From Acholoe squamosa (lineage: Eukaryota > Annelida > Polychaeta > Phyllodocida > Polynoidae): DNA of 64,000 bases. Below the pieces are notes generated by a model, which was not told the DNA's origin, ran no database searches, and worked only from the letters and a program-made list of their open reading frames with translations. The stretch spans positions 17,289,282 through 17,353,281 of the forward strand of contig OX439039.1 of assembly GCA_949317995.1 (NCBI GenBank), written 5' to 3'. Made by a program: the position numbers and the translations under genes. Below are positions 20,683-29,410 of this stretch, piece by piece; position 1 is the first letter of the stretch; every line of letters begins with the position of its first letter.

Positions 20683-21745
20683 CCTGTTCTAGGTAATAGA
20701 TATTTCCATCTGTTTGGGTTGGACCACTTAATTTGCAATAGTACTTTGTACAGTTATAGGTCAGCAACCAAGTGGAGGTATCTCTAGCCATGATACTTGA
20801 AAAATGTCTCCAAGTACATTATGCTGGTGAGAACTGTGTCTGGGTGGCTTGGTGGTGCATCTATAAGAGGACCATACACATACTTTGTTGCCTTTGAAAT
20901 AAAACAATTTTCCCTGGCCATGTGTGCCATGTAGCCAGACCATTCAGCTGAGGGATCTTCTTCTGAGTCATTGGTTATGACTTCATTGAGCCATTCAATA
21001 TCAGCATTTAGTGCTTGGGTTATTTCATCCATTTTTTTCATCGCCTCATGGAATGGTATACCATCATGACCATGGATTACTGGAGGCATTGGATTTTTTT
21101 CACCTTCATAATGCTGGAGATCATTTTCACACAGGGTATCAAGCTTGATTCTGGTCATATTGGGTTTACTGACTCTGGGTATGATGGGTCTGACTTTGTC
21201 TGCCTTTTCAACCTGATCTACACAAAGTGATTGTTGTTGAGTCAATTCTGTGACTAGGGCATGTGTTCCTCTACAGCCATTTGGAATGAAGATGTTTAGA
21301 TCATAATTGTCAATCCATGACGAGAGCTGCCCTTGATTTTTCTCAAGACCTTGGATTGTTTGAGGTTGAGATCCCATGTAAATAGCTGCTGAAGTTCTAA
21401 AGCGAAGGATCTCATCATATGTTGCAGTGATTCCATAATCATGTAATAGTGTCACAAGCTCCTTAGACCCATGTCTATGCTGTAACTTTAGAGCTAGACC
21501 CAGCGTTGTTTGATTCCAAGACTTTGTTATTTGTGCCTGTATAGCTTGGGCCATTGTAGTTGAGATCTTTGTTACCTTCTCCTGGAAACCAATGCAGATA
21601 TCAATGCTAGCAAGATTGGACTTGTACTGTCTATAGTTTTTGACTTTGAGAACTGGGCAATGTCATAGTACTGCTGTTTAGGGATCTCATTGGCCTCCGA
21701 GTGAATTTTCCTTTTCAGTTTTTGGATCATTTGGATCATTTTGGA
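20683..21745 (-). pseudogene. Transposase N-terminal half
   Basis: Protein order from 21745: HSEANEIPKQQYYDIAQFSK, SPILLALISALVS, a frameshift near 21590, then 256 open codons (21554-20784) including LHDYGITATYDEILRFRTSA, DNYDLNIFIPNGCRGTHALV and KATKYVYGPLIDAPPSHPDT, and on to QIKWSNPNRWKYLLPRTG at the LINE junction. The YDE-LRF-TSAA and YGPLID-PPS-PDT blocks are the ones I recall as hallmarks of the multi-copy invertebrate family. An in-frame TAA near 20753 gives further decay. Confidence 0.8.
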
Positions 21746-22056
21746 TCAAAGTAGGCTTGCACAACCACTGATATCCAGTTTAATGAGGGTATTTCCAAAG
21801 TGAATCTGCAATTTTGAAATGAGTTCTCTTTGACTCATCAATTCATTTTCTTTACAGAACCCGGAATATGAGTTATGCAAGTCCACAGTTGTCAATATAT
21901 GAGTTGGATCACTCTCCATAAGCTCAATCACCATCCCAATATCATTTTTATTCATTGGCTGTTCCTTATTTTCTGGTGTTTTGGCTGCCTTGATGTTCCT
22001 TGCCACCATAAATGTCTTATAACAATCCCTATGATACCTAGCATCTGCTGCATGCA
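21746..22056 (-). pseudogene. Transposase N-terminal Cys/His segment
   Basis: Reads HAADARYHRDCYKTFMVARN, then NDIGMVIELMESDPTHILTT and ELISKLQIHFGNTLIKLDIS, ending ASLL and a TGA at about 21746, after which the same frame continues. RYHRDCYKTFM looks like the second half of a zinc-binding motif, with its first half disrupted by the hAT-like MITE directly upstream. Confidence 0.7.
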
Positions 22057-22222
22057 CAGGGCTTTTGACAGGGCTGCGCAGTGCGCAATACACGCATTTA
22101 ATGCCTAAATGTCGCATTTAAATGGCTAGAATGGCCATTCATTTACAGAATGGCGCATTGTATTTGCTAAAAAGTGTGCAATTGGCGCATTGCAAAAAAT
22201 CCTGTCAAAAGCCCTGCATGCA
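22049..22222. mobile_element. hAT-like MITE, 160 bp
   Basis: Perfect 16-bp terminal inverted repeats CAGGGCTTTTGACAGG at 22057-22072 and its complement at 22201-22216. TGCATGCA lies at both junctions (22049-22056 and 22215-22222, sharing two bases with the right end), as expected for an 8-bp duplication. CAGGG termini and 8-bp duplications are typical of hAT elements. The host reading frame GAPSNLHA/HAADARYHRDC lies on both sides, so it was inserted into coding sequence. No coding capacity. Confidence 0.85.
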
Positions 22223-22286
22223 GATTACTGGGGGCACCAAGCAATCTCAGTTGCACATTATTTTTAACGCTTTTATGCCAAGTGGG

Positions 22287-22752
22287 CTATGTCATGAGTG
22301 AATTGAACGATGGGTGGAGGAATAGATGCCTGAGGGTGAGTTTGATGTGTTGTATAACTGAATGATGCTGTATTTAAAAAAGAAGTGGTTGGGAATGAAA
22401 CATTAGTATTTGGAAATAGAAAATTTTCATTAAAATGACAGGGATCTTCTTCATCCTGAAGGTGAACTGTATAGGATGATGACAACAATGGATTTGAATA
22501 CACACACAGCAGTTACAGGTAGAACCCCTACACCTGGTGGGTGGGTATTGAACTAGTTGAGCTGGACTCCCCCTGGTGGAATATATGCAAACAATCACTA
22601 TGAGCGCTTATCGGACAAATAATATTAAGAAAATGCTGTGTCATAAGTGGATTGGAGAATGGTGGGGAGAGAGTAGGTGCTTGAGATTGAGGTATATGCA
22701 TTGTAGAACTGAATAATGTTGTAGTAACAAAGTGGTTGGGAATGGGACACAA
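22287..22752 (-). repeat. Diverged direct repeat, about 119 bp, offset 347 bp
   Basis: 22287-22405 and 22634-22752 share an extended series of words (TGTCAT(G/A)AGTG, GTGG, GATG/GGTGC(T/C)TGAG, TGTAGAACTGAAT-ATG, AAGTGGTTGGGAATG). Both copies give open Ser/Thr/Pro-rich frames on the minus strand (22273-22503 and 22528-22812). They lie where the 5' part of the transposase gene or its upstream exons should be. Whether they code is unknown. Confidence 0.6.
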
Positions 22753-23011
22753 ATTGTAGCAGAGGTGTCTGGTGAAGGATTGCAGAGAATTCAATGAACC
22801 CAAAAACTCCATATTACAATTTTCTTAAGGGCTTAAATAGGTCTAAATTGTGCATATTTATATGAATAGCTGATAGCAGTTCAAAAAGGATCCAAATCAG
22901 ACCAATATTGTTGTTACATTTAATACCAATGACCTTGAATATCACCTAAGGTCACCTTAAAGTCACCAGTTTATAGTCCTAACAGGTAATGTAACCAGTT
23001 TCCTTAGACAG
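22753..23011. other. Transposon interior, nothing recognised
   Basis: About 260 bp of AT-rich sequence between the repeated segment and the TA-flanked element, with no open frame of note. Confidence 0.5.
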
Positions 23012-23989
23012 TACACTGTAAATAGTAAATGCTGTACATCTACAGCAAAAGTTGCTGGCAGCAATTGTTCCAGTAGATTTTGCTGTAGGTCTACAGCAAC
23101 TGACTTGCTGTAAAGGTACAGCAACATCTCCTGTTGAACTACAGTAACTTCTACTGTAAATCATTCTACTGTTCTTGAACAGCAAAAGTTGCTGGCAGCA
23201 ATTGTTCCAGTAGAATTTGCTGTAAATACACAGTAGATTGTAATTTGCTGTAAATGTACAGAAGATTGTAATGTTATGGTCATTGCATTTTGGTTGGCCT
23301 GACCAAGTAGAGATATGTATTTGGGCCATCATGATAGCCAGCTATGTAGCATCATTTATGACTAAATGGGTGTAAAACTAGCCATTGAGTATCACACCAA
23401 AGTCACAACAAGCAAGTGTGGTGCATTACACCATCTTTGCAACAGGCACTTTAGCTGATACACTAGGAAGCTTGGTGTCCATACTCATATTTACTTCCAA
23501 GCCACAGGAAAGGTGTGTGTGACAGAATGTAGAAGTGTCTGTTTTAGTTTATTTAGGTTAATGAAGAGTTCCACATGTTATAAAACTAAAATACAATATG
23601 TTCACTCTTGCACATTATTCAATTATGTGACACATTTCACTTCCTTTCGTAGATGAAAATAGATTCAGCTTTGAGTAAAAATTATCTGCCAAAGAGATAC
23701 TAAGGCCACCTGGTGCCAAAGCACAGAACCACAATGTCTACAGCAGTATTTGCTGTAATTCTGCATCTACAGCAAAACACTCAGTAACTGAACAGTGGGT
23801 CTTGCTGTATTTGGGGCTACAGCAAATATATGAGAGTATATCTACAGCAACACTTGCTGTAAAGTTGTATTTACAGCAACAAAGTTGATACTTGTACAGC
23901 AAAACTTGCTGTTTTTTAGATTACAGCAACTTCTACTGTATGATCACTGCAAAATCTGCTGTATGTATACATTAACTTTTTACAGTGTA
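23012..23989. mobile_element. TA-flanked inverted-repeat element with TACAGCAA arrays, 974 bp
   Basis: Flanked by TA at 23012-23013 and 23988-23989, with ends CACTGTAAATAGT and ACTTTTTACAGTG. Both arms (23014-23280 and 23735-23987) are filled with CTACAGCAA and TTGCTGTA words in both orientations, and GTTGCTGGCAGCAATTGTTC occurs twice in the left arm (about 23047 and 23188). The central 450 bp are unrelated and have no transposase frame. TA targets and CACTG ends suggest a mariner/Tc1-type non-autonomous element. The minus-strand frame at 22979-23332 is a shadow of the repeats. Confidence 0.8.
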
Positions 23990-24235
23990 GCTTAATGCTC
24001 CATTGGATATGTAGTGATTTATCAATAGATAGGCTTGAGATGGGATAAACTGTAGGCCTATAATTTGCAAGCAAAAATGTTGACTCATTCTTTCCTTTCC
24101 TCTAATATCACTCACTAGACCAAAAATGACATTATTTATTCTAATTACTGACATTATTTTCCCGAATCTGTATCAATAAATGATCTATAGTGTCTAAGGT
24201 CATATGTAACCTAATTGGTTCGTATGTAACCTACA
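23990..24235. other. Transposon interior, nothing recognised
   Basis: AT-rich sequence between two insertions, with no supported gene. Confidence 0.45.
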
Positions 24236-24444
24236 TGTGGCAAGGCAGGCTTCCCTAGCCCACTCAAAAGGGTCGATATCTCTTCTTTCCTATACCCTCA
24301 GGATGTGTATGGTGCACATATGTGCAGGCACTGACACATTCCTCTGTGAAATTGTGTAATGTCATTCTTGCCATGAATATGACCTTAGATGTTGAAATGG
24401 CGTTAAACATCTATTACTCACTCACTCACTCACCTGTGGCAAGG
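24236..24444 (+). mobile_element. SINE copy 2 (189 bp), 10-bp TSD
   Basis: TGTGGCAAGG is repeated at 24236-24245 and 24435-24444. The body starts CAGGCTTCCCTAGCCCAC and ends in (ACTC)n. It shows more differences from the other three copies than they do from each other (for example GTGTATGGTGC and GATGTTGAAATGG), so it is probably older or from another subfamily. Confidence 0.93.
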
Positions 24445-24969
24445 GCTGTTGCTACAATTACATGACAGAAAAAGGAAATTCTCTTGCCAGACTCTGTCTG
24501 TTTGTTGTTGCCATGAAGAATACAGAGTTAGCATGAACAGGCAGAGTTGGTTAGTTTTGCATTAATTTAGTTCCGTATTTTCAAAATTCAATGAATATTA
24601 ATACTTTTGCAATCAAAATTATATGGATTTTTCTAAATCAATCTATAACATTTTTATGGTCTTTGCTAGCATGATATTCATAATATTAGCGTTTCCATGG
24701 CAACCAGTGGGGTCTTAGAACCAGTTCAACTTGATCCATAGGCCTATTGAAGACTGATGAAATGCTACTATATATTTGTCTCTCAAAATTGATAATAAGG
24801 AAGACAAAGTGATTGACATCATTAAGGTGCATTAGACTGTTATTGACAATGTCTTGAGCAGAGCCTCTTAGAATATTTTAGGAATGTAGAATATTGCTAG
24901 GGAACCAACACTATTTTTGTTTTACCTGACAATTTCAACTGAAATGAAGGCTTTGTGATACATATTACA
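24445..24969. other. Inner flank of the right terminal inverted repeat
   Basis: Holds a near-perfect X-box-like word GTTTCCATGGCAAC at about 24690-24703. From about 24880 it shows weak inverted similarity to 10454-10540, suggesting that the inverted repeat was once longer than the well-preserved 423 bp. No gene. Confidence 0.5.
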
Positions 24970-25392
24970 TGATAAAATGAAAGAAAGTGTAGAAATACTC
25001 ACTCGAAGACTTGAAAGGTTGATGTTAAATTGTGATTGCTAAGCAAAAACATGCTGTTGCTAAGCAAAATCATGTTGTTGCTAAGCAAAAACATGATGTT
25101 GCTAAGCAAAAACATGAAAAAATCCTTGTTGCTAGGAAACATGAGGTTCTTAGCAACAAGCCATCGGCATAAATAGAATGTCTGACCTGGATTTAGGGGG
25201 GGTAGGAATGATTACCTTCTTTATTTGTGCATGTTTTATCCCCTTTGTCATGCTATTTTGTTGATTTAAGTGGTTGCTAAGCAACCATGAATAACAAAAA
25301 ATGCTCAACGTTACCAGGCCGGCAACAGGCAGATTCTGAATCGCCATACCCTAATTGTCCAAAATCAATCAAAAAACCTTTGCCATACCTTT
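24970..25392 (-). repeat. Right terminal inverted repeat (423 bp)
   Basis: Inverse complement of 10031-10453. It contains the same 21-bp TTGCTTAGCAAC array (25030-25140) and ends at CCTTTGCCATACCTT. Immediately outside, GCAAGGTATACCCCC and GGCTACCTGAC follow, only partly matched on the left side. Confidence 0.93.
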
Positions 25393-25620
25393 TTGCAAGG
25401 TATACCCCCTTGGCTACCTGACTATATCTTCTCCATGATGTTATCGTGACATTAAATAGTCAGGTAGATATGCCCATACATCTCTATACAAAATCAAAAA
25501 AAAATCAAAAGAAAAAAATCAAAAAAAAAATATTAAAAAGAAAAAATCCGACCTACCGACCTACCGACCCTAGGCTAAGGAATTTTGGCAGAGCGCTCCA
25601 TGACCCTGGTACAGGTATTT
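25393..25620. repeat. Flank with palindrome, A-rich run and GACCTACC repeats
   Basis: TACCTGACTAT (25415-25425) and ATAGTCAGGTA (about 25456-25466) form an inverted repeat with a 30-bp loop just outside the transposon. An A-rich stretch with CAAAAAAA units (25490-25547) leads into CCGACCTACCGACCTACCGA (about 25549-25568). No gene; the open frame at 25446-25754 runs through these simple repeats. Confidence 0.6.
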
Positions 25621-28369
25621 TAAAGCAAAAACTGCAAGAAAAATGTCAGATTGAAACCAATATACATGCATTTGAAAATAACCATAGCCCAACATTCCCC
25701 CTATGGGTCAATACCCCACTGGAGACATCAACTGCACACAGTATACTAGTATAGGCTCTGACAACATGAATACGAGCTAGGGACGTCATAATCATGTACG
25801 CGTAGACGTCCGTCCATTGAGGGATTGCAATGGTATGGGGTGGTTAAAATGAAATGACAATGAATTGGACCTTTTTGTACTTTTGTGGTGTATATTTGAT
25901 GTGTTATGGACAAGGGGGGGGTGTCTGTTCTTTCATCGGTCATTCCCCTAATCCGGGAGTTCAATAGTATTAGCTGACTGTGGTAATCGCTCACCATAAA
26001 TTGTTTAAATAGGCTTCCTGGAATTCTGTGCATGCAGTTCTAGTGCATTAATGTAATTCGGTAGTTTTCCAAATCATGATAACAATGGTTACTAGCGTTT
26101 AATGTATTTTTCATGGTCTCGGGTCCACGGTCAGTGACATTCAATAGCATTTACCAGACAACATGAATTGAAAAGAATAACCCCTGAGGACAGCATGATC
26201 CAAAAAGGCGTCAAGTCTAACTGTAACCATGATGCGTAAATTCAGTATAGATGACCACAGTTATGCACTTCTTTGGTACACCATACTGGCCCTACTCTGG
26301 TATATTAGTGCACAGAAATTCATGATAACTAGCGTGTACCTTCCTAGAGATTCTGCCTTCATACAGATTGACTATAGTAATGACATGGTCCATTAATGTA
26401 CCCTGGGGCTTTAAAAGTGTTAGGGCTTTAGGGTTCCACGTCAGATTGACTCTGTGAGTAATACTTTACATTTGTGATTAAGAGGCTGTCTTCTCTCATC
26501 ACCTATAGTTCTGTAAGTTTTCTTGAAAGAAGGAGCAATAAATTGAATTGAGAAAGGAGGGTAGAGACAAGAAGAGTTTAAAGGCCTGTCAGCTCACAGT
26601 ATTTGCACCCCAGGGGCTGCCAAAGGGGACACTTTTCTGATATCTAGTTCCATGTTTTATGTCTAATTAACTTACAGTATGGGTCATGTTATGCTGTTTT
26701 GAGTGAAACTGAATCGCAAAGAATTGAAAGAAGAGGCTTTTTTGCTTGTAATGTACTTTAGAGACGATTTCCCCAGAAGCAAGCCGAAATCATAGGGGCT
26801 TGAAATTCTTTTGTTGTACTTTTATAATATAAATTAATTCCTCGCGAATTGATGGATGTAGTTAATCTTGATTGCTTGAAAAATTAGGCAACACTACCCA
26901 GACCTCTTTACTTTCATGTGTGTTTTAGGTTCCTTCCCTTTTCTTTACCTATAGACTTTAAAGCGTTAACGGTTGTCTACGGTTCATCATTTTTTAACCC
27001 ATCTTGATATAAGAAAAGCTTCCGCATGTTGTCCCTGATGTTGAAAGAAATACCCAGGAAAATGAAATAAAGATGTCTGGCTTTTTCAGAGGGACACATA
27101 CGTGTAGAGTAACATACAAAAAGGGATACATGTTATTTCTAGAAGAAAAACATTAATCAGTTTCACTTTCATACAACTTATACATAATTATCTTACGCTT
27201 AGACCAATAGAACTTCTTTTATGAACATTAGCTAAGCAGGAAAGATAAAAAGGTCATCTATGTCGTAAATATTTGCAGGGAGAAAAGGGTGCATGGATGA
27301 AGAAAGGGGACAGAAGTTCTGTTGTGAAATTCATTTTAAGTGGTCTTTTACCTGCCTTTAATGAACTCCTGTAAAGAGATTTGCACCTCTGCATTAAAAT
27401 GAATTAAAGCTAGGGGCTTAGATGTGTGAGCTACAGCTCTTGTATAGAGTGATCTGACATTTTATTTCGAACTCCATAATATATTTTGATCTATGAACAG
27501 CCGAATCCATTATCAATATTCTTAAAAAAAGAAAACCTAACAGTTTTAAATTGGTTCGGATATTACACACTTGAGTTGCTGTAAACCAGCTGCCTGTGGA
27601 TGATCAAGACAAGTAGATATCCTTAAGTTAGAAACAAATTATTTCCCTCACCTACCCCATACACACACAAAGGCTGCGACAGACGGTTTTGTATCGGGCT
27701 AATTTAAAAAGCAGCGGGAGCTCTCTGTTAAGTTGGCAAAAACTGCCTGCTCACTTTGTAATTTAATAGGATTCTCTGATGTGAGACCACACTTAGTGTG
27801 GTGTCTCCTGTCTGGGTGGCGCTGGTGTAGTGGGCTTAAATTATCTGTTTTCTGTTTTACTTCTACTTGTAGTTGTCCTTGCAGGGTTAACTGAATAACA
27901 TCATGTATCACTTAAAGGCTTATGCAATTAACCCTTCCCATCCCATTAAGCAGAATTTGCAAGCCAACCTCACAGACTTCAGGGCCGAAATGGTCAATGC
28001 GCATATAAATGTACTTCATAGCTCAAGATCACTGCAAAAAGTAGCATTTCTTTCGCCTGAAAAAAAAGGATTGACCACACCCTTTAATCAGTATATATCT
28101 GTTCATGAGATGATAGCAATCTATTCATCGAGAAATAATAGTCTATTTGTGGAAAGACAGTAACAGTTCTGTATAATAATTATGTTCTTATCATGTGAGA
28201 TCAGGTTATTGTATAACCTGTCTTACCTCAGACATAGACCAGCAGCCTTTGCTGTGTTCATTGTAGGTTTAGTTAGCCCCATTAGTCTAAATGTAATGTT
28301 GAGTAGGTCTGACCCTGGCTACTTTTACCTAATACATTCATTACCAGTCATGTGTGCCAAGTCACAAAC
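25621..28369. other. Long non-coding stretch, apparently low in repeats
   Basis: No recognised mobile element and no convincing exon. Open frames at 25746-26033 (-) and 27903-28163 (+) have no domain that I know. The sequence is compositionally even and contains several TAATTA/ATTAA words (26660, 26830, 27410), as conserved regulatory DNA often does, but conservation cannot be judged from one genome. Confidence 0.35.
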
Positions 28370-28830
28370 TTTGTTCCATCACTCACTCCAACCTCCCCCC
28401 ACCCCACAACCCCTCTCTGCCACCTCATCCTCTCACTGCCCATCTCCTCTTTTTCACAGTTGATCCCCAAAAAATCGATCGTCTTCATGCTATATCTGTA
28501 CATCGTTCTACCTTATCACCTTTGTGTACAACCCTGAGCTATTCCTCCTTCTTCCTTACATGCCTGTCCATACTTCGCCCCCTACTCCTAGTTCATTTTC
28601 CTTTCACCCCTTTCTGCTACTTGCGTTATATTACATGTTCCAATCTGTCACCACCTCCTCACTACCTTGATCTTTTCCGTCCTTCTTCCTTCCCTCTGTC
28701 ATTCCTTCCTATTCACCCTCCCCTCTTATTCCACCCCCTTCCCCTGTCCTTTCCTTCTATGTTAAAACCCTCCCCATCCCCACAAATCTTCACTTTCCCT
28801 CCCTACCCCCTCCTCCCCCCAGGGCCGTGC
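28370..28830 (+). repeat. C/T-rich low-complexity tract
   Basis: The plus strand is mostly C and T in runs such as CCTCCCCCCACCCC and CTTCCTTCCCTC. The open frame at 28354-28908 (184 codons, Pro/Ser/Leu-rich) is a consequence of the lack of purine-containing stops and is not taken as a gene. Confidence 0.75.
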
Positions 28831-29199
28831 GTCCCCCGTGCCCAGTCATGGTTAATGTTATTACTTTGTTCTGGCTGGGGTGTTTCCTGGCAGCAGGCCA
28901 GGCAGTGAACCAGTCACTCAGCCAATGAACAAGACAAATTCCCACAAGTTACCCAATTGCCTGAGCAGCAACTCAGACCCCACCCTCCTCCTACTCTCCC
29001 AAGTGAGCCTATACACACCCCACACTAACTCAATATAAGTTTAGCTCAATGAACCATCCCTTCTCTCATTAGCCGTCCTTTTATCTTTCTTCCATAACTC
29101 TTCGTGCTATGATCAATTGTTGGCATCAGGTCCATCGGCTTATCTATATAATATGTATAGGTAATTCGGTCTGGATATCTTTTACACGATGTGCTTTTT
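28831..29199. other. Non-coding, nothing recognised
   Basis: Mixed sequence between two C/T-rich tracts. Confidence 0.4.
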
Positions 29200-29410
29200 T
29201 ACCCCCAGTCCCCAACTGTTCTCACTCCCGCCTTTGGGATCTATGGGATCTCAACCTCCGTTTTATTAGTCACACCTCCCTTCCTTACCCTACTCCCCCA
29301 TTTGGCTGCCTCCCTCCATCTCTCCCTTTTTCCCTCTATCAGTTGTCTGTCTTCCTTTATCCATTTCAAATCTTCCCCTTCCACCCCCCCCCCACCTCCC
29401 ACCTACCATA
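29200..29410 (+). repeat. C/T-rich low-complexity tract
   Basis: A second pyrimidine-rich stretch on the same strand, including CCTTCCACCCCCCCCCCACC. Frames at 29109-29411 and 29191-29508 are compositional artefacts. Confidence 0.7.

Larger units (their letters stand above)
14651..20694 (+). mobile_element. Non-LTR retrotransposon (I/Nimb-like LINE), 6.0 kb, 12-bp TSD
   Basis: CCTGTTCTAGGT is repeated at 14651-14662 and 20683-20694 (13 bp if the adjoining A is counted). The element (14663-20682) lies antisense to the gene it interrupts. It has a 5' UTR of about 160-180 bp, ORF1 with three zinc knuckles, ORF2 with APE-type endonuclease, reverse transcriptase and RNase H, and a 3' region ending in (AAAC)n. 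This layout fits the RNase H-bearing I superfamily, and the 3' UTR words ATGGCTGGTC and ATAATGTGACC recall mollusc Nimb-type elements (memory). It is full length but carries two in-frame stops, a frameshift and a probable deletion, so this copy is inactive. Confidence 0.92.
11564..22300 (-). pseudogene. AcademX-like transposase gene, broken and interrupted
   Basis: A single ancestral minus-strand reading frame can be followed in pieces from about 22.3 kb to the stop at 11564. In protein order it has a Cys/His motif (about 22.1 kb), a helical middle part, a conserved GGMHLHMSFLGSIGNLM block split by the LINE, an AxGHxNYAR block, an N-terminal-like part of the nuclease half, XPG/PIN-like acidic motifs, and a C-terminal CXC block. 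The predicted role is DNA cleavage and strand transfer for transposition in the nucleus. The copy cannot encode it: I count frameshifts near 21590, 14425, 13480, 12345 and 11785, in-frame stops near 21746 and 13326, and at least five insertions in coding sequence. Introns could explain some breaks but the insertions with target duplications cannot be introns. Family assignment is from memory of multi-copy invertebrate proteins. Confidence 0.8.
10031..25392 (-). mobile_element. Composite large DNA transposon, AcademX-like
   Basis: A 15.4-kb unit is bounded by inverted repeats at 10031-10453 and 24970-25392. It contains on the minus strand a broken transposase-like gene with XPG/PIN-like and CXC segments, which I match from memory to the AcademX group of the Academ superfamily. 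Later insertions inside it are a LINE, two SINEs, a chimeric SINE-like element, an insert of about 310 bp, a hAT-like MITE and a TA-flanked element. They total about 8.0 kb and leave about 7.3 kb of original element. The inverted repeats are direct sequence observation, the superfamily name is memory of the protein architecture. I could not fix the outermost ends or a 3-4 bp target duplication. Confidence 0.8.

Noticed and set aside
11564-22300. The minus-strand pieces as exons of an active host gene
   Set aside because: The gaps are mobile elements with target duplications inside codons, and the pieces differ by single-base frameshifts and stops.
23014-23987. CRISPR-like regular repeats
   Set aside because: Words occur in both orientations with irregular spacing inside a TA-flanked inverted-repeat element of an animal genome; no spacer structure or cas genes.
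28354-28908. 184-codon Pro/Ser-rich frame
   Set aside because: Low-complexity C/T tract lacks stop codons; no domain and no other evidence for a gene.
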